Part shown: one piece after another, positions 11,497 to 23,647 of the stretch
Numbering within the stretch: position 1 is the stretch's first letter
How the letters are laid out: every line of letters starts with the position of its first letter
DNA from: Amyloporia xantha
Lineage: Eukaryota; Basidiomycota; Agaricomycetes; Polyporales; Adustoporiaceae
NCBI GenBank assembly: GCA_036971615.1
Contig: JAYKKR010000016.1
Location: 558,001-622,000 of the forward strand
Direction: 5' to 3'
Length of the DNA stretch: 64,000 nt
Program-made: the position numbers and the translations under genes
The notes under the pieces: generated by a model
Databases searched by the model: none
What the model was told of the DNA's origin: nothing
What the model saw: only the letters and a program-made list of their open reading frames with translations

Positions 11497-11504
11497 AATT
11501 TGAC

Positions 11505-11924
11505 AGGACCCCGGCTAATCCCCCAGGAGCCTCGATGCCTAAAAGTCCGAAAATGGGGGTCGAGGACCCAAAATGTTCGATACAAAATGTCCGAAAAGGG
11601 GGTCAAAGGGGCGGCATGTTAGATGCTATTTTGGCCCGAAAAGACCCCTTCCAGGCTGAGGTCCGATCCGGAAGGGGTCCGAAACGTCCGTTTAGGGGGG
11701 TATCGGACGGTATCCCACGTGGATTGCCCGCAAATGGACTAAACTTCCGGGCAGTGCCGGCGCCGTAGGCGCCGGGAAATTCGGGCGACGTTCGATCCTT
11801 TCTGGGTCCGAAAATCGAACCAAACGCTTGAGGTTCGATCTTTTTTGTCCGAATCAGGCAACATCTCTAGGTCCGAAAGTGGGTCTCCAGGGATCGAGGC
11901 TCTAGGGGGATTAGCCGGGGTCCT
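11505..11924. mobile_element. 420-bp non-autonomous hAT-like element
   Basis: The left end AGGACCCCGGCTAATCCCCC at 11505 is matched by its inverted copy ending at 11924, and similarity continues inward over AGCCTCGAT, giving terminal inverted repeats of about 35 bases with small differences. The 8-base sequence AATTTGAC occurs directly outside both ends (11497-11504 and 11925-11932). An 8-base target duplication is characteristic of the hAT transposase superfamily. The interior has repeated GTCCGAAA motifs and no transposase frame, so the element is non-autonomous. Confidence 0.82.
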
Positions 11925-11932
11925 AATTTGAC

Positions 11933-12912
11933 CTGTCTGCTGTATGCGGTCACGTGATAGCACCCTACTAGCCACTGATTTCTGTTCCTGTTTCCCTCAA
12001 GTTTTACCTCTCGTTCTCTGGCCGTGTGCAATTCGACAGTCTCACAACACTGGTTATGTCATCGTCTTCATCTATCTGTTGGTATTGTCGCAGGGAGTTC
12101 AAGGGTTACAAAGGCGTGAATATTCATCTTATGTCGGAAGTTTCCTGCGTCAATTGCAATCTCGAAATATTGCGATAACATTGAGTGACATTGTGACACA
12201 TTTTGAGCACGAATTTCCATTACAATTGCCTTATAAAGTCATCACGGTCATTACAATGGCATTGCAATGGCATTGCAACGGCGTCACAGTGATTGTGATG
12301 AATTGCAATCGAGCCGAAAACGCTTAGACGTTGAGTGCCATTACAAACCATTGCAAACCGGTCTGGAAATCTCCGACATAATTACTGCAAAAAACTCGAC
12401 GCCTGGGTGAAGGAGACGCAAGCCCTGCACAGATCTTTTAAGGCAGCAAAGCAAAAGCGACACAGAAATCATCGTCACGTTGCCACAGAGGAGGTTGGAA
12501 GCTTGCCAAAATTGGTGCATTATCAGCATCTCGAACTGTAATTTCGAGCACTCATTTTTTCCACAGAAGAAAGCAACTCTTACTGGTTCTACCGCCCATT
12601 ATGATCATTCCGAGCGTGTGCATGACTCTAGGGATAGCGCAACGATCAAGGTGAGTGGGAAGAAGAATGATTTGCCGATATGCGTGTTCACTTCACACAT
12701 GCAGATCGAAAGTACCTGACATGGGGAAGGTCCACGGAAGGTTGTTATGCCTCTTAATTGTCACAGTCAGTTATCTCCAACCAGTTTGAAGTGCATTAAT
12801 GCAAGGTCCAAAGTCTCACGACCCACTGACGCACGTCATAGACTGAAATCACCGTGAATGCTCTCTTCACAGTAAAGGCCCAAACCTCCATTACCGAAAC
12901 CAAACTGCACGA
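11933..12912. other. Unassigned, with short CATTGCAATGG repeats
   Basis: At about 12249-12281 the motif CATT(A/G)CAATGG occurs in near tandem (three variants), and related ATTGCAA words recur to 12360. No gene with a recognisable domain is supported. The stretch ends at the RPF1 stop codon. Confidence 0.4.
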
Positions 12913-14454
12913 TTACAGGAAGAATGTGCGCCTCGTAGTTTCCAATTCAGGCTGAAGAAGAACCCGATCAGCAAGTCAAGATAGCTTTCAGAATCGAATC
13001 AGCATACCTTCCAAATCCACTGGTATTCATCTTGTGTCGGAGGCACAACTTTCTTCCTCCCGGACGCTGTTTCTTTCTGCTCATCCTTTGCCTCTCCTTC
13101 TGCTGGCTCTCCTTGAGGCTCCTCTTCTTGCTCTCTGTGGTCGTCATCCATTTCTGCGTCTTCAGTTCCCTCCTCAAACGTGTCGAACTCCAATGGTTTG
13201 CTCGATTCACCGAGATTCTTGACGGCAGGCAGACCCTTCTTTAGTGAGCGGAGCTTCAGGGTAAAGCGTGGGCCGATCTCTTGTAGAGCAACTTTCTCTG
13301 TAGAGCGAAATGCGTACCTGTACAAATGCATGTCAATTGTGAATGTTCATATCATAAAGCCGATGATCCATATCCCTTAACGAGATAGTCGGAGGAAGTG
13401 CATCATATGATAAAAACAGAAACACACCGATGTCGTCTGAAGAACAAGAAGTCCCTTTGATTATGCAGAGTGACTACCTGACGACCCTGGAACTCGGGCA
13501 TAGGTGGAAACAATGTCTGAAAAAGTCGTCCTACGGTGTGCCCTAAGCGAGTGACAAACCCGTTGAGGACAAGCTCAGGAAAGTGTTCCGTTGGCCGTGC
13601 ATGACCCTGCAGCTCCTAATTAACCTGCAGGTAATAAAGCAGTAGAATGATAAGATACATACGTGAATCTTTTTAGATAATTCAATTGATGTTAGCTTGA
13701 AGTAAGCCGTCGGACCATCCGGCAGGTAAACCAAGGTGATAGCATCTACAAGAAGTCCTTCAGAAACCTCTCCTAGAAACAACTCAGATATAAACTCACT
13801 AGTTTTCTTCATATCTTCATTGACCACCGCCAGATGGCTGTATCCTCGCCCTGCCGCCCATCCTGCAATTCTCCCGATCTCGAAGCCCTTCCCTTTCTTC
13901 CGGGGAATGAACTCTCCACCTGGAAACACATTCACTAGCTCATCACAGAAATTGTACGTCGTACGAGTCGCTTTGGGGGATGTCGTGATTAGGACTTTCG
14001 GCGGAACTGTGGGATCTGCCGCGCCTGAGAAATACGATGCGAACGGGTCATTCGCAAGGTCCGCTGCGGACTCGTCTTGTGGCTGTTGCTCAGGAGGGTG
14101 AAGTTGCCCGTGCTCAGGTGGAGCAGACGATGTGGATGCTTCAGGCTGGGTCGAAGAGGAGGCGGCAGGATTGGCTGTGAGGATGGAAGGGTCAAATTCA
14201 CGGGTATTGTCCAGCGTACGAGGGACGTTTTGTTCCTTCCGTTTCTAGGAGGACTCCTGTCAGTCTTTCAGATATACAAATACATTGTGTACGATACACA
14301 CTTTCTTCGCAGCAGGATCATTTGCCTCGACCTTCGCCTGTGCAAGTCGCCGCTGCAGCTTCTCCTGGCCCTTCTGCTTCTTCTGCTTCCGTGCGACTTC
14401 CTCCCGTTTCACCTTATTCCTGATGGTCGACGCTTCAAACCGGCTTGTAGGCAT
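12913..14454 (-). CDS. RPF1: RPF1, ribosome production factor (Brix domain)
   Basis: Rpf1 is a nucleolar Brix-domain protein needed for 60S subunit maturation and 27S pre-rRNA processing. Exon 1 (14454-14302) encodes a very basic N-terminus ([20 protein letters not shown]). Next come [20 protein letters not shown], the [18 protein letters not shown] segment, [17 protein letters not shown], then [49 protein letters not shown] and GPRFTLKL, all hallmarks of the Rpf1 Brix/sigma70-like domain. An acidic insertion ([30 protein letters not shown]) precedes the C-terminal DEYQWIWK. The last short exon, after an intron near 12955-13005, reads [12 protein letters not shown] and stop. At least five introns. 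Divergent from the p24 gene, with 136 bp between start codons. Confidence 0.93.
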
Positions 14455-14590
14455 TTTGTACAGGGAGGGGACAGCCAGAAGAAGTTCTGCGGCCAAAAGC
14501 TGTCGAAAATCTTGTACAGAGATCTGAGATTCCCACGGCTGCTACTTCCTCTCCTCGTCACGACCAGCGACGACCACGACTTGCCACCCC
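14455..14590. promoter_or_regulatory. Short divergent promoter, RPF1 / p24 gene
   Basis: Only 136 bp separate the start codons of RPF1 (minus) and the p24-family gene (plus), so both 5' leaders and core promoters must share it. I see no clear TATA element. Confidence 0.6.
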
Positions 14591-15456
14591 ATGGCCCTCC
14601 CCTCGCGTTCCGGACTGCTTTCGCTCTACTTTCTAATTTACCTGGCTGTTTCTGCTAATGCTCTCCATTTCTATCTCGACACAAATGAAAAGCGATGTTT
14701 CATCGAAGAGCTCCCAACTGACACCATCGTAGAGGGTCTGTAGCGCATGCAACTACCAGGGTATACTGTGCGTTCTCAGATCACACTGTCTATTACAGGG
14801 CATTACAGGGCATTGGAGTGGTCGGAGAAGGGACAAGCATACGTTGAAAATCCTGAACTGGGCATCCTCGTAGAGGTGGACGTGAGTCGCACTGCCTCAT
14901 CACTTGCCGTTAAACCCCGCTGACTCACGTCCTTTACCTCAATCGATAACGCTAGGAGCTCGAGACGAGCCATAATGTCGTTCGTACACGTGGGCCCCCT
15001 GAAGGTCGCTTTACTTTCACCTCGCATGAAGCCGGAGATCACGCAATATGTCTCTCCGCCTCTTATCCTTCCTCCGGATCGTGGTTCGGTTCAACGCATA
15101 TTCGGCTGTATCTGGATGTCGTCGTTGGAGAAACCAAGCCTGACCTCGAACACGACCGCACGCATGTCTCTGAGCTATCTGCGAAGCTTCGTGACCTGAA
15201 CCAAAAGTTGGAAGACGTGCGACGAGAGCAGCAGTACCAGCGAGAACGGGAGGCGAATTTCCGCGACCTCAGCGAGGAGACGAATTCGCGTGCGGTTTGG
15301 TATAGTGTCGCGCAGATCATAGTGCTAGTGCTCACATGCGCGTGGCAGCTGAGACATCTGAGGGTGAGTTTTAGTTTGAACACGATGCAGATCCCGCTAT
15401 CACCAGCAACTAACTTCCGGCTTTAGCGGTTCTTTGAGGATAGGAAAATGCATTGA
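14591..15456 (+). CDS. p24/EMP24-family cargo receptor (GOLD domain)
   Basis: A type I membrane protein of COPII/COPI vesicles cycling between ER and Golgi. Four exons: the first ends at 14735 in phase 1, the second starts at 14799, and the last codes for a short tail after an intron near 15364-15426. The signal peptide is SGLLSLYFLIYLAVSANA, followed directly by the GOLD domain start LHFYLDTNEKRCF, then HYRALEWSEKGQ, GRFTFTSHEAGDHAICL and RLYLDVVVGE. A coiled coil (LRDLNQKLEDVRREQQYQRE) leads to one membrane helix (VAQIIVLVLTCAWQLRHL) and a short cytosolic tail RFFEDRKMH. The FF motif is the usual COPII signal; the lysine near the end is a degenerate COPI-type signal. The sequence is closest in pattern to the p24-alpha group (yeast Erp1/5/6). 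Confidence 0.92.
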
Positions 15457-17121
15457 TCTGTATCATCCTTCCATGCTATATATCGGGGTTTTTTTATCGT
15501 AATCGTTCCATGGTGTGGCGGATGGTTCCAAGTATGTTGTCAGTTTTTCCAGATCATACCGTCTGTCAGGCAGGTCGTCAAGGCCTTGATAGCACTGCCG
15601 TAGTCTCGGCTCCAGACGTCCCCTGCTGCTGTGATACGCTACGCTCAGCCACTCTTCCTGGCAGAGATTGAAATCAACCTCGAATACTGTACCAATTTGA
15701 TTAGTTCTGGAGACGAGCGATTTTGTTCTCGGTAAGGGTCAGATGCAAAATCCCCAAATGTGTCGGAACGGCCAACGAATTCTGCGTGGGTCGGGCGGCA
15801 AGAAGGCCGGTCGGAGGTCAGCATGTGATCTGGGAGGTGCCCGGAACGCCAGAGGCGTCGCGACTTTGATCCCATTTGTTTAAGTCCATTACAAAATGAC
15901 TTGTTTTCCCCTCGGTTTTCCCAATGATAGGTGCAAATTCGACAAATCGACTTAGGACAAGAACAGGCCCGGGATGGAATAGTGAACGTCGTGGGACTTA
16001 CATGGGCTCGAGACCTACCGAGAGTAGCACTATTTTTCGGTGAGTTTCTCCTTTGGTACGATTGCGTGTTTGACATGACACCACTGAACTTTCATCTGCA
16101 TAATCCAATGCTACTTTCCGATTATCGATCCTACTGAATCTAGTGGGTGCGCCGTGTTAGCCTTAGATCCCAAAGGTTTTGATGAAAAATGAATCTGTAA
16201 ATTGAATCGATGAAGGGTCAGCATCACACCCCTGTTCCTGCCTGCCGTCATCTTATTGACATTTTATGCTGAGAGTGACACTGTCAGGCCGTAAGATCCC
16301 TATCGATCGACTTTCCCCGGAGGTTGGGCAACCCGCGACGCCCCATCAAGTCTTCCGATCGTGGATGCGAAAGTGACATGGTCTTAGGAATGGGCGTTTC
16401 AGACCAAATAATCTCACTGATGACCGTACAGTAAGTCCGAATGACACGGCATGATGATGGTGTGTGGTACGTATATGATGCTATCATTAGCTCTTACAAC
16501 ATGACATGCGCCCGGAGAATAGGCTGGCCCGACAGGCAGCATGTATGACCCATCAGCATGCAAGACTCAGATTTCACTAAATTTGTAGGCATAGCTTCCG
16601 AAGTTCCCGAAGTTCCCGAGGCGGTCATGGGCAACGCGATAAAGACCCTACTCTGCTAAATAAGGTCTAACGTTTGTCCAATTGCAGTAAGCAGTTCAAC
16701 ATCTGCTTTCCTAAGGTTCTGACTGCAGGAACCCAATTTGCCCCTTGTGGCGTCAGCTAGTGGTGATAGGAATACATCAAGGCGTCCGTCATCTTGGAGT
16801 ATGTCTCTGGCCAAAGATCGCGCCGGTCGAGTTACAGCCATCGCCACTAGAGTGCACAGGTGACTGCAAACATTCATCTGCGGAATGGGATGAGCATAGA
16901 TCGTGCAAAAAACTAAACCACTATCGGGTCTAGTTAGAACGTCAGTGCGCTTGCCGAATCGTGTTTATCGCTGGGACTTATCTCACATGGCTTTTAGTCT
17001 GCATTTCGATAGCGGGAATTGTTGGTGGGTTACGAATGCCATCGAACCTTGTAGCAGCCATTTGTATAAGAGGGAGTGATTTTGAGGGCGTGCTTCCCAA
17101 CTTCTAACTCACACAACAAAG
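15457..17121. other. Long intergenic stretch
   Basis: No supported gene. The minus-strand open frame at 15645-16076 (about 140 codons) has no recognisable motif and no good splice partners. A direct duplication of GAAGTTCCC lies near 16600-16618. The right end must contain the P450 promoter. Confidence 0.4.
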
Positions 17122-19291
17122 ATGACCACGACCGTAGTGATCTTGGTAGCCATTGTGCTCTACTTCTGCATTCTCCTTCTGGGCCGCATGTCTCGTAGAC
17201 GTTCGGTCCCTCTCCCCCCTGGTCCCAAAGGCTGGCCTGTACTTGGCAATGCACTCGATTTTCCTAACGCGCACCAGTGGAAGACGTTTGCGCAATGGGG
17301 CGAAAGATGGGGTCAGTCGCGCCACAAGAACCTGAGATTAACGTTTTCTTGCTAAGCTAACATGTGCCTAACAGGCGACATAATGTCCGTCCATCTCTTG
17401 CGCCGCCCCGTTGTGGTCTTGAACTCGTTCCAGCTCGCTGTCGAGATGCTAGAGAAGAAGAGTGCGATTTACTCCAGCCGACCGACCTTTGTCGTCGCAG
17501 GGGAGATGGTAGGATGGGATCATATAGGTTCACAGATCCAATACGGTCCGCGTCTGCGTGAGACGCGTCGGCTTCTTTCCCAGTTCATGGGTAGTCGTGA
17601 GAAAGCGGCAAGTTTTGGGCCCCAAGTCGAGACCGAAACACATCGTTTCCTCCTGCGTCTTCTGCGACAGCCGGACAGCCTCGTCACACAGCTTCGCAAG
17701 TTTGTAGTGATTTTGTTCGAGATTGAATGATTGTCTCAGCTGACATGGCATCGTACCATCCACAGGACTGCGGCGGCAATCATCCTTATGCTCTCGTATG
17801 GTTATCAAGTTCAAGAGGGCGATGACCCGCTCGTCGAGATTGCCGAGATGGCCATCGCAGACGCGTCACATGCCCTTTCTCCTGCATCGTTTCTCGTGGA
17901 TATTTTCCCTCAACGTACGTACTACCTATTACATTATCTCGGGAGGACAATACAGCTGATGCATAAATGATCAGTCAGACATGTCCCTCGATGGGTTCCA
18001 GGATTTGCTTGGAAGAAAAAAGTCGAGGCCATGGCAGAAACCCTAACCACAATGCGTGAAATGCCATTCCAGTTTGTGAAAGAACAAATGGTACGACTTG
18101 TCCGAGGATACGCCTCACCTCTTGATTAATTTTGCTTTCCAGGCGGCAGGTACCGCGGTTCCAAATTTCACGGCACATCATCTAGAAAGTAAGCTCAGTG
18201 CAGAACGGGAGCAATTAATTAAAGACACAGCTTCCGCGCTTTATGTGGGTAAGTATTACCATGCCAGATCTTCCCGTGAGTATTTCTCACAGGACAACGG
18301 TGCGGCATCAACCAGGCGGATCAGATACAGTAAGTAATGGCAACCGATAGATGAGAAATGTAGTGGCTGATTAACACCGCAGACCGTGTCCACTCTGACT
18401 TCGTTTTTCTTGGCTATGATGTCCCACCCGGAGATCCAAAGAAAAGCGCAATTGGAGATTGATACTGTCATCGGTACCGACAGGCTTCCAACACTGGAAG
18501 ATCGTCATCATCTTCCCTATATCAACGCCATATGTAATGAAGTGATGCGAATGAGCCCTTCTGCTCCCATAGGTATCGACTTTGTTGTTGTGGTCTACAA
18601 TGATGAAATACTGAAACGAGCAACAGCTTTCCCTCATGTGCTGAGTGAGGATGATATCCACGCTGGTTATTCGCTTCCGAAAGGCACCATGGTCATCGCC
18701 AACATATGGCAAGTCTTCAATGGTAAATCTCGATAGCGCAAGGACGTGTCTGCTAAAAGCATTCGTAGGAAATTTTGCCATGACCCCAGACTTTATGCAC
18801 ATCCGTGGGAATTTGATCCAGAAAGGTTTATTGCCACGGAGAAGAGAAGTGCAGAACAGGACCCTCATGATATGGTTTTCGGCTTCGGCAGACGGTGAGC
18901 AATGATTCATTGTAAGGTGACACACTACTGAGGATACATGCTAGCAATTGCCCAGGTAGGCCAACGCTCCACGTAACGTATCACTTGGTCTCCAATTAAA
19001 TTTTGATTGCAGGCATGCATTTCGCGGATGCTGCGATTTTCTTAACTTGCGCCATGTCTCTAGCTGTCTTCGACATATCCAAACCAGTGGTTGCCGGTCA
19101 ACCCATTGAACAAGTTGTAGAGATGTCCAGTGGGATTATCAGGTATCATCTAGCAATGTTCGCAACATTTATGGACAACTCATCGGATACATCCTTGCAT
19201 TAGTCATCCTCTGCCATTCCAGTGCAGCATCATGCCTAGGTCAGCGAAAGCAGAAGCTTTAATCCTCAGCGTGAACTCAGGTCAAGCATAA
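17122..19291 (+). CDS. Cytochrome P450 monooxygenase, 12 exons
   Basis: Exons: 17122-17311, 17375-17699, 17766-17914, 17975-18090, 18143-18248, 18316-18329, 18383-18572, 18627-18708, 18769-18894, 18945-18955, 19013-19142 and 19204-19291. Phases agree throughout, giving 508 residues. It has an N-terminal membrane anchor (VVILVAIVLYFCILLLG), the hinge PLPPGPKGWPVLGN, the I-helix oxygen-binding motif GGSDTT, the K-helix region ICNEVMRMSP (ExxR-like, here EVMR), PERF, and the heme-binding motif FGFGRRNCPG with the axial cysteine. The product should be an ER-anchored monooxygenase of a fungal multigene class (CYP64/CYP5144-like in pattern); substrate unknown. Two exons are tiny: 14 nt (I-helix) and 11 nt (heme cysteine). 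The intron 18709-18768 starts with GC (GCAAGT) instead of GT. Convergent with the MFS transporter gene downstream. Confidence 0.93.
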
Positions 19292-19752
19292 GCATGGGAC
19301 GAAGCATGAAGCTTGCTCACGCCTAGCACCTTATGAATATATATCTCCTCAACTACGGCTGTACTGTTATTGTATTCCACCTTGTAAATCCTGTACGCAT
19401 TGTATAACTTTTGTAAAGGACTCCTAACTTGTACGAAGTGTCATGCATTGCAGGACATTACTTGTAGCGACGACTCCCCACGTGCTGTAGCAATGATCAT
19501 TGACTTTACCATCATACAATAACGTTCACGTTGAAGTACGCGGCACTTTTACAGCTGTGACATAGGCAGACTTCACTCAGGTGTACATGAATCTGCAGCG
19601 ATCACCAAGCATATTGACAAGTGAACTTCGAACTTTGAATATAACGAGGAAAGCGGAGTTATCTACACGTACAACACAGAGCAGGGTTATCCTACTGTTA
19701 TCACGATGTTACATCTGAACACCAGTCGAACTGCGCCTCAACATCGACCAGC
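19292..19752. other. Convergent 3' region, P450 / MFS gene
   Basis: Contains the 3' ends of two convergent genes. No coding sequence is supported. Confidence 0.5.
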
Positions 19753-22585
19753 TCAGAGCATGAACACATATCGAGGGTCATTATCCCATATCTCTGGATC
19801 GTGGCTTAGCCCATCCTTCTCATCTTGTGGCATGGCTGCAAGTCGCTCTTGGTTCCGTCTATTCTTCCTCGCGAGGAGCGTTCGCAGAACGAATGCTGCC
19901 AGCGCGGTGGCGAAAAGGCATCTATGGAGCGAAAGGCAAGTTTCCGTCAGATCCTGCCCATTCGACATGATATACGAGGGTGACGAATAGAACGAACCCT
20001 GCAGCAATGCCGTGTCCTTTACGGAAGTCATCGCCCGAGTCAAAGTAAATCTGAGGTGATGCACTACAAGCGAGATACTGTTAGCTGCCTTACTTATTTC
20101 GAAGGGGAGAACTTACATAGAAATACAGTTCGCTATTGACACAATGAATGCGGTCCCTACACCTCGCTTTGACGTGGGAGAGAACACATTGGCTGCCCAG
20201 CTCCTATATCCAAACCTCTGTTTAGTCACACAATCCAACACACCTGTGCAATGGGAGGACTGACATGACGAGTGGAAATAAACTGAAAGTTGCCGCCAAC
20301 TACAAGGAACAGCGCAAAGTAGCCCGCTCCGACGCTCCGCTGCACGCTCGTCGCCAGTATCACATAGCCGATGAAGGAAAGGAGCGACGAAGCGACAACG
20401 TGCCAGCCACGGTCACGAGTGCGGTCGCTGTGCCAAGCTTGCAGGATGACGAGAAACCAGCCAACGACATATGGAGCGACAGTCATGCCCTGCGCATTGA
20501 TGTCTGAGTAGCCCAATCCATCAATGAGCTGCAAACGCGCGCGATCAAGGCCAGGTCTCATAAGTAGCTGGTAAGCCAGACGAATAGAGATAGCTTACTG
20601 TGGGTAGGAAATAAGTGATTGTGGCCGTTCCGACATTGACTACATGATATACCATCATACGCGAGACGTCATGATCAGTCACGCTTGAAAACAACATTCA
20701 AATACGACTTACACCCAGCATACACAATGACAAGTATCCACGCATTGATGTCATTGACCACCGCTTTGAATCCCTGCCACCCAGTCATACCACCATGCGA
20801 AGTCGGCTTCTGGTCGCGATCCATGCGCGCCTGTGCAATTGCCTTTTCGCGCGGCGTTAGGAAGGATGCCGCAAATGGAAAAGCTGGCAAGAAGAGCAGG
20901 AGCAGGAGAGCCATGACGATCGTTGGGATTGCTTCGATCTAAACAAATGTCATTGAGGCGTGGTACGGTGAAAGAACATGTCAGTGCGTACAAGGTATAG
21001 GAATTGCCAGCTGAAGAAAATCAGTGAGGTTCTGATCACTTAACAGACACATGATAATCCCACGTACCCTTGGAGTAAAGAAGTATGCGCCCGAACCAGA
21101 CCAAATGCGATAAGTCCCTAGATAACAAGTATTTGCATTATGACGGCGATGTTGAAGAGACTTCAAAACGTACACTGATCGCACCAGGATATGTTCCCGT
21201 CATGCAAATGCTGGAGTATACGTGTGAGATGCGTTAGGTCTAGAGTATCGAAGCTATAATGCCATACCTGATGCGCATAGCCAATTCGTGTCTGATGGTC
21301 GAAGGCATAGTATATAAGACATCGCACACAGGTATAGTAACTTCATGTTACGGACCGTTTGTACCAGAAAGACAGGTAATACACCATGCCAGCATAATAC
21401 CCTGCTTCTCCAATGCCCAGCAACACCCTGAATGAATGCAGACGAAGCAAATCGGTAAATGAGGATTGAGCACTATTCCATACACCAAGATGCCACTGGC
21501 AGACTCTCACCGCAAGACTAAGAGGCCAGCGTAGCCCTTAGCATACACGAACGACAACGATGAGATCCCCCAAAACGTCAGGGACATGAAAAAGCTGCAC
21601 CAACACACTGTCAGAAACATTAAACGGGGAATGACACATTGACGAACAAACGGTTTGCGCCGATATTGCGCTGAAGCACTGTATACGCGGGGATGTTTTT
21701 AGAACTGATGAAGGGTGCTTCTCTTGCAATAGGACCAGTACGTACCATTTGCGGGCATTTCTAGCAAACCTATTAGATGGATGGGGATATTTCAATACGA
21801 CAGACAAACGGCAATTCGCTGGCTGGACTGACAATAACCGATATAGAATACACTCAGGGCGAGGGTCCATTTATTGTTATCCGTCACCCCCTACAGAATA
21901 CACTGAATAAACACGATAGTAATCGCCACGATGACTTACGTAGTTCTCATTGAAGGCGGGAATAACATGAACGTTGCCACTACGAGGTTGTTAGCATACA
22001 GTCAATGGACGAGACCTCTCTCGGAGGACATACATGTTTGTTCGGTCTGAGAACACAGCGTCAGAAATTGCATGTGGTTGCAAGGGCGGAAAAACTTACC
22101 AAATTGATTGACTGTGTCAAGAGGGTATGGTAGAGGGCGAATCGAGAATGAGAATATCTCCAACTACAACATGAGAACAATATTTCATACGTACACAAGT
22201 AGCTATCAGCGATCGCATTGGTCAGTCATGAGCAGACCTCAGCACAACTAAAAGCTCACCTTCCGATGACCAAGGATAAGACCCTGTGGTCGATCTTACG
22301 CCTCACAGCTCTCTACACAGGACGATCGATTGTCAGCACCGACCATCGTACCATGACATACACTTGTCCCACCTCTTCCTCCTCAGTGTAGCCCACCGTT
22401 TCGGCGTCTTTGTGCACCGCGTCTGCAACCGCCGTATCCAGAGGTGAGAAGAAGTGAGCTCGCCGCGCCTTCTCCCCAAGCTGCGACTGATAAAGCGTGC
22501 CCTCGGTGTTCGGTTGCTCATCGCGACACTCCTCCACATCCTTCACCTCAGGAGAGGCGGCATCACTTTGCGAAGCCTCTATCAT
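19753..22585 (-). CDS. MFS transporter, anion:cation symporter type
   Basis: Starts at 22585 with an acidic soluble N-terminus (ASPEVKDVEECRDEQPN, later EEEEVGQ) and then AVRRKIDHRVLSL, the usual entry to TM1. DRTN follows the first helix, then NVHVIPAFNENYG, FYIGY, AASFLTPREKAIAQARMDRD (the cytosolic loop typical of the Dal5/Thi73/Fen2-like group), NDINAWILVIVY, GMTVAPYVVGWFLVILQAW, DRTRDRGWHV, and the last helices with the tail NDPRYVFML. Many small exons; I did not resolve every junction between 20100 and 22300, so internal boundaries are approximate. Expected at the plasma membrane, carrying an organic anion or vitamin-like solute. It neighbours a P450 gene and lies upstream of ETR1 on the same strand. 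Confidence 0.85.
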
Positions 22586-23647
22586 GGCGTGTCGTCCGTA
22601 AGAGGAGACGGACCGGGAGATGAGAGGGGAAGAGGATACTAAGGGGAACGGGTTGGATTCGCATTCTTAAATGAAGGTACGCCTCTGCACCCTGCATCGA
22701 GTGGGGGATTCCGGTTCTGTGTACTGTTCTGATACACCACGAGGTGCATGCCGACGTTCAGATGGCAAAGGTCAAACCGCTTCGTCCAGGTGGTCTGATA
22801 CGGAGGTGGTCATGAGACAGACTAGTGACGCGCCGCGATTTCCGGTACTGCTTTCCGGGCGTCAGTCGCCAAAGTGAGATCATGAACGTAAAGCCATAAT
22901 CACCTGGCAGTGTGATTTATTTTCGCCCCTCATAACGCGGTGAAATGTTGCGCGAGCACCTTCAGATTCCCTCATTCATTGCTCGGGTGGTAACTGAGAC
23001 ATGCTCTGAGGGATCATTCTCGTCGATTCCTCAAGTTAATGGCCAGTATGGCGGAGATAAGTGCACTTGAGAGAGATTCGTGATCGACTAGGACGAATCC
23101 CCTTGCGATCTGGCAACCTCGTGCACTCCCCACGGGGTCAATGGCGACTTGGGTGACAACTTGTGGAGCGCCAATTACTAGAGAACTAAGTCGCTGTTCT
23201 AGAAGAAGCCACATTAACGCTTGATTGACAATATCGACATAGCTCCAGTGACAAGCTATTGAACAATTCGAACAGCTGAAGCAGGACTTTCATGTAGCAA
23301 GTTTCAATCGACACCAGCCGCCATCGGGCCGTGAGAAAGTCACACACGGTGGCTGTAGTGCTAGCCTAGGGTTAGGGCTTTGGCTCAGTCTTATAGTACC
23401 ATGGCGGACTCGGACATACAAGAAGCATCGCTACGAATGTAGTTCAGTCACAGATTACAACTTCAATTCAATTAGATGTGAAATGATGTATTGGTCTCTG
23501 CACGATGCGCCACAACTCGGCTACCAATTCGACAACCGTGAGTACGAGGACCACAACTGCACTGGTCCTATTGGCACGATCGCTTGCCATGAAGCCCAAT
23601 GTGGACGTTGAACATCGCCTATACCAGGCATAGCATCGCGCATCTAA
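22586..23647. other. Intergenic, contains a telomere-like TAGGGTTAGGG
   Basis: Holds the promoter of the MFS transporter (minus strand) and the 3' flank of ETR1. TAGGGTTAGGG lies at 23367-23377; its exact reverse complement recurs at 25370 and 27824. No gene is supported. Confidence 0.45.

Noticed and set aside
12247..12360. CATTGCAATGG repeats as a possible CRISPR-like or satellite array
   Set aside because: Only about three degenerate copies, no spacers, and the organism is a eukaryote.
15645..16076. 143-codon minus-strand open frame in the gap before the P450
   Set aside because: Low-quality composition, no recognisable motif, no neighbouring exons.
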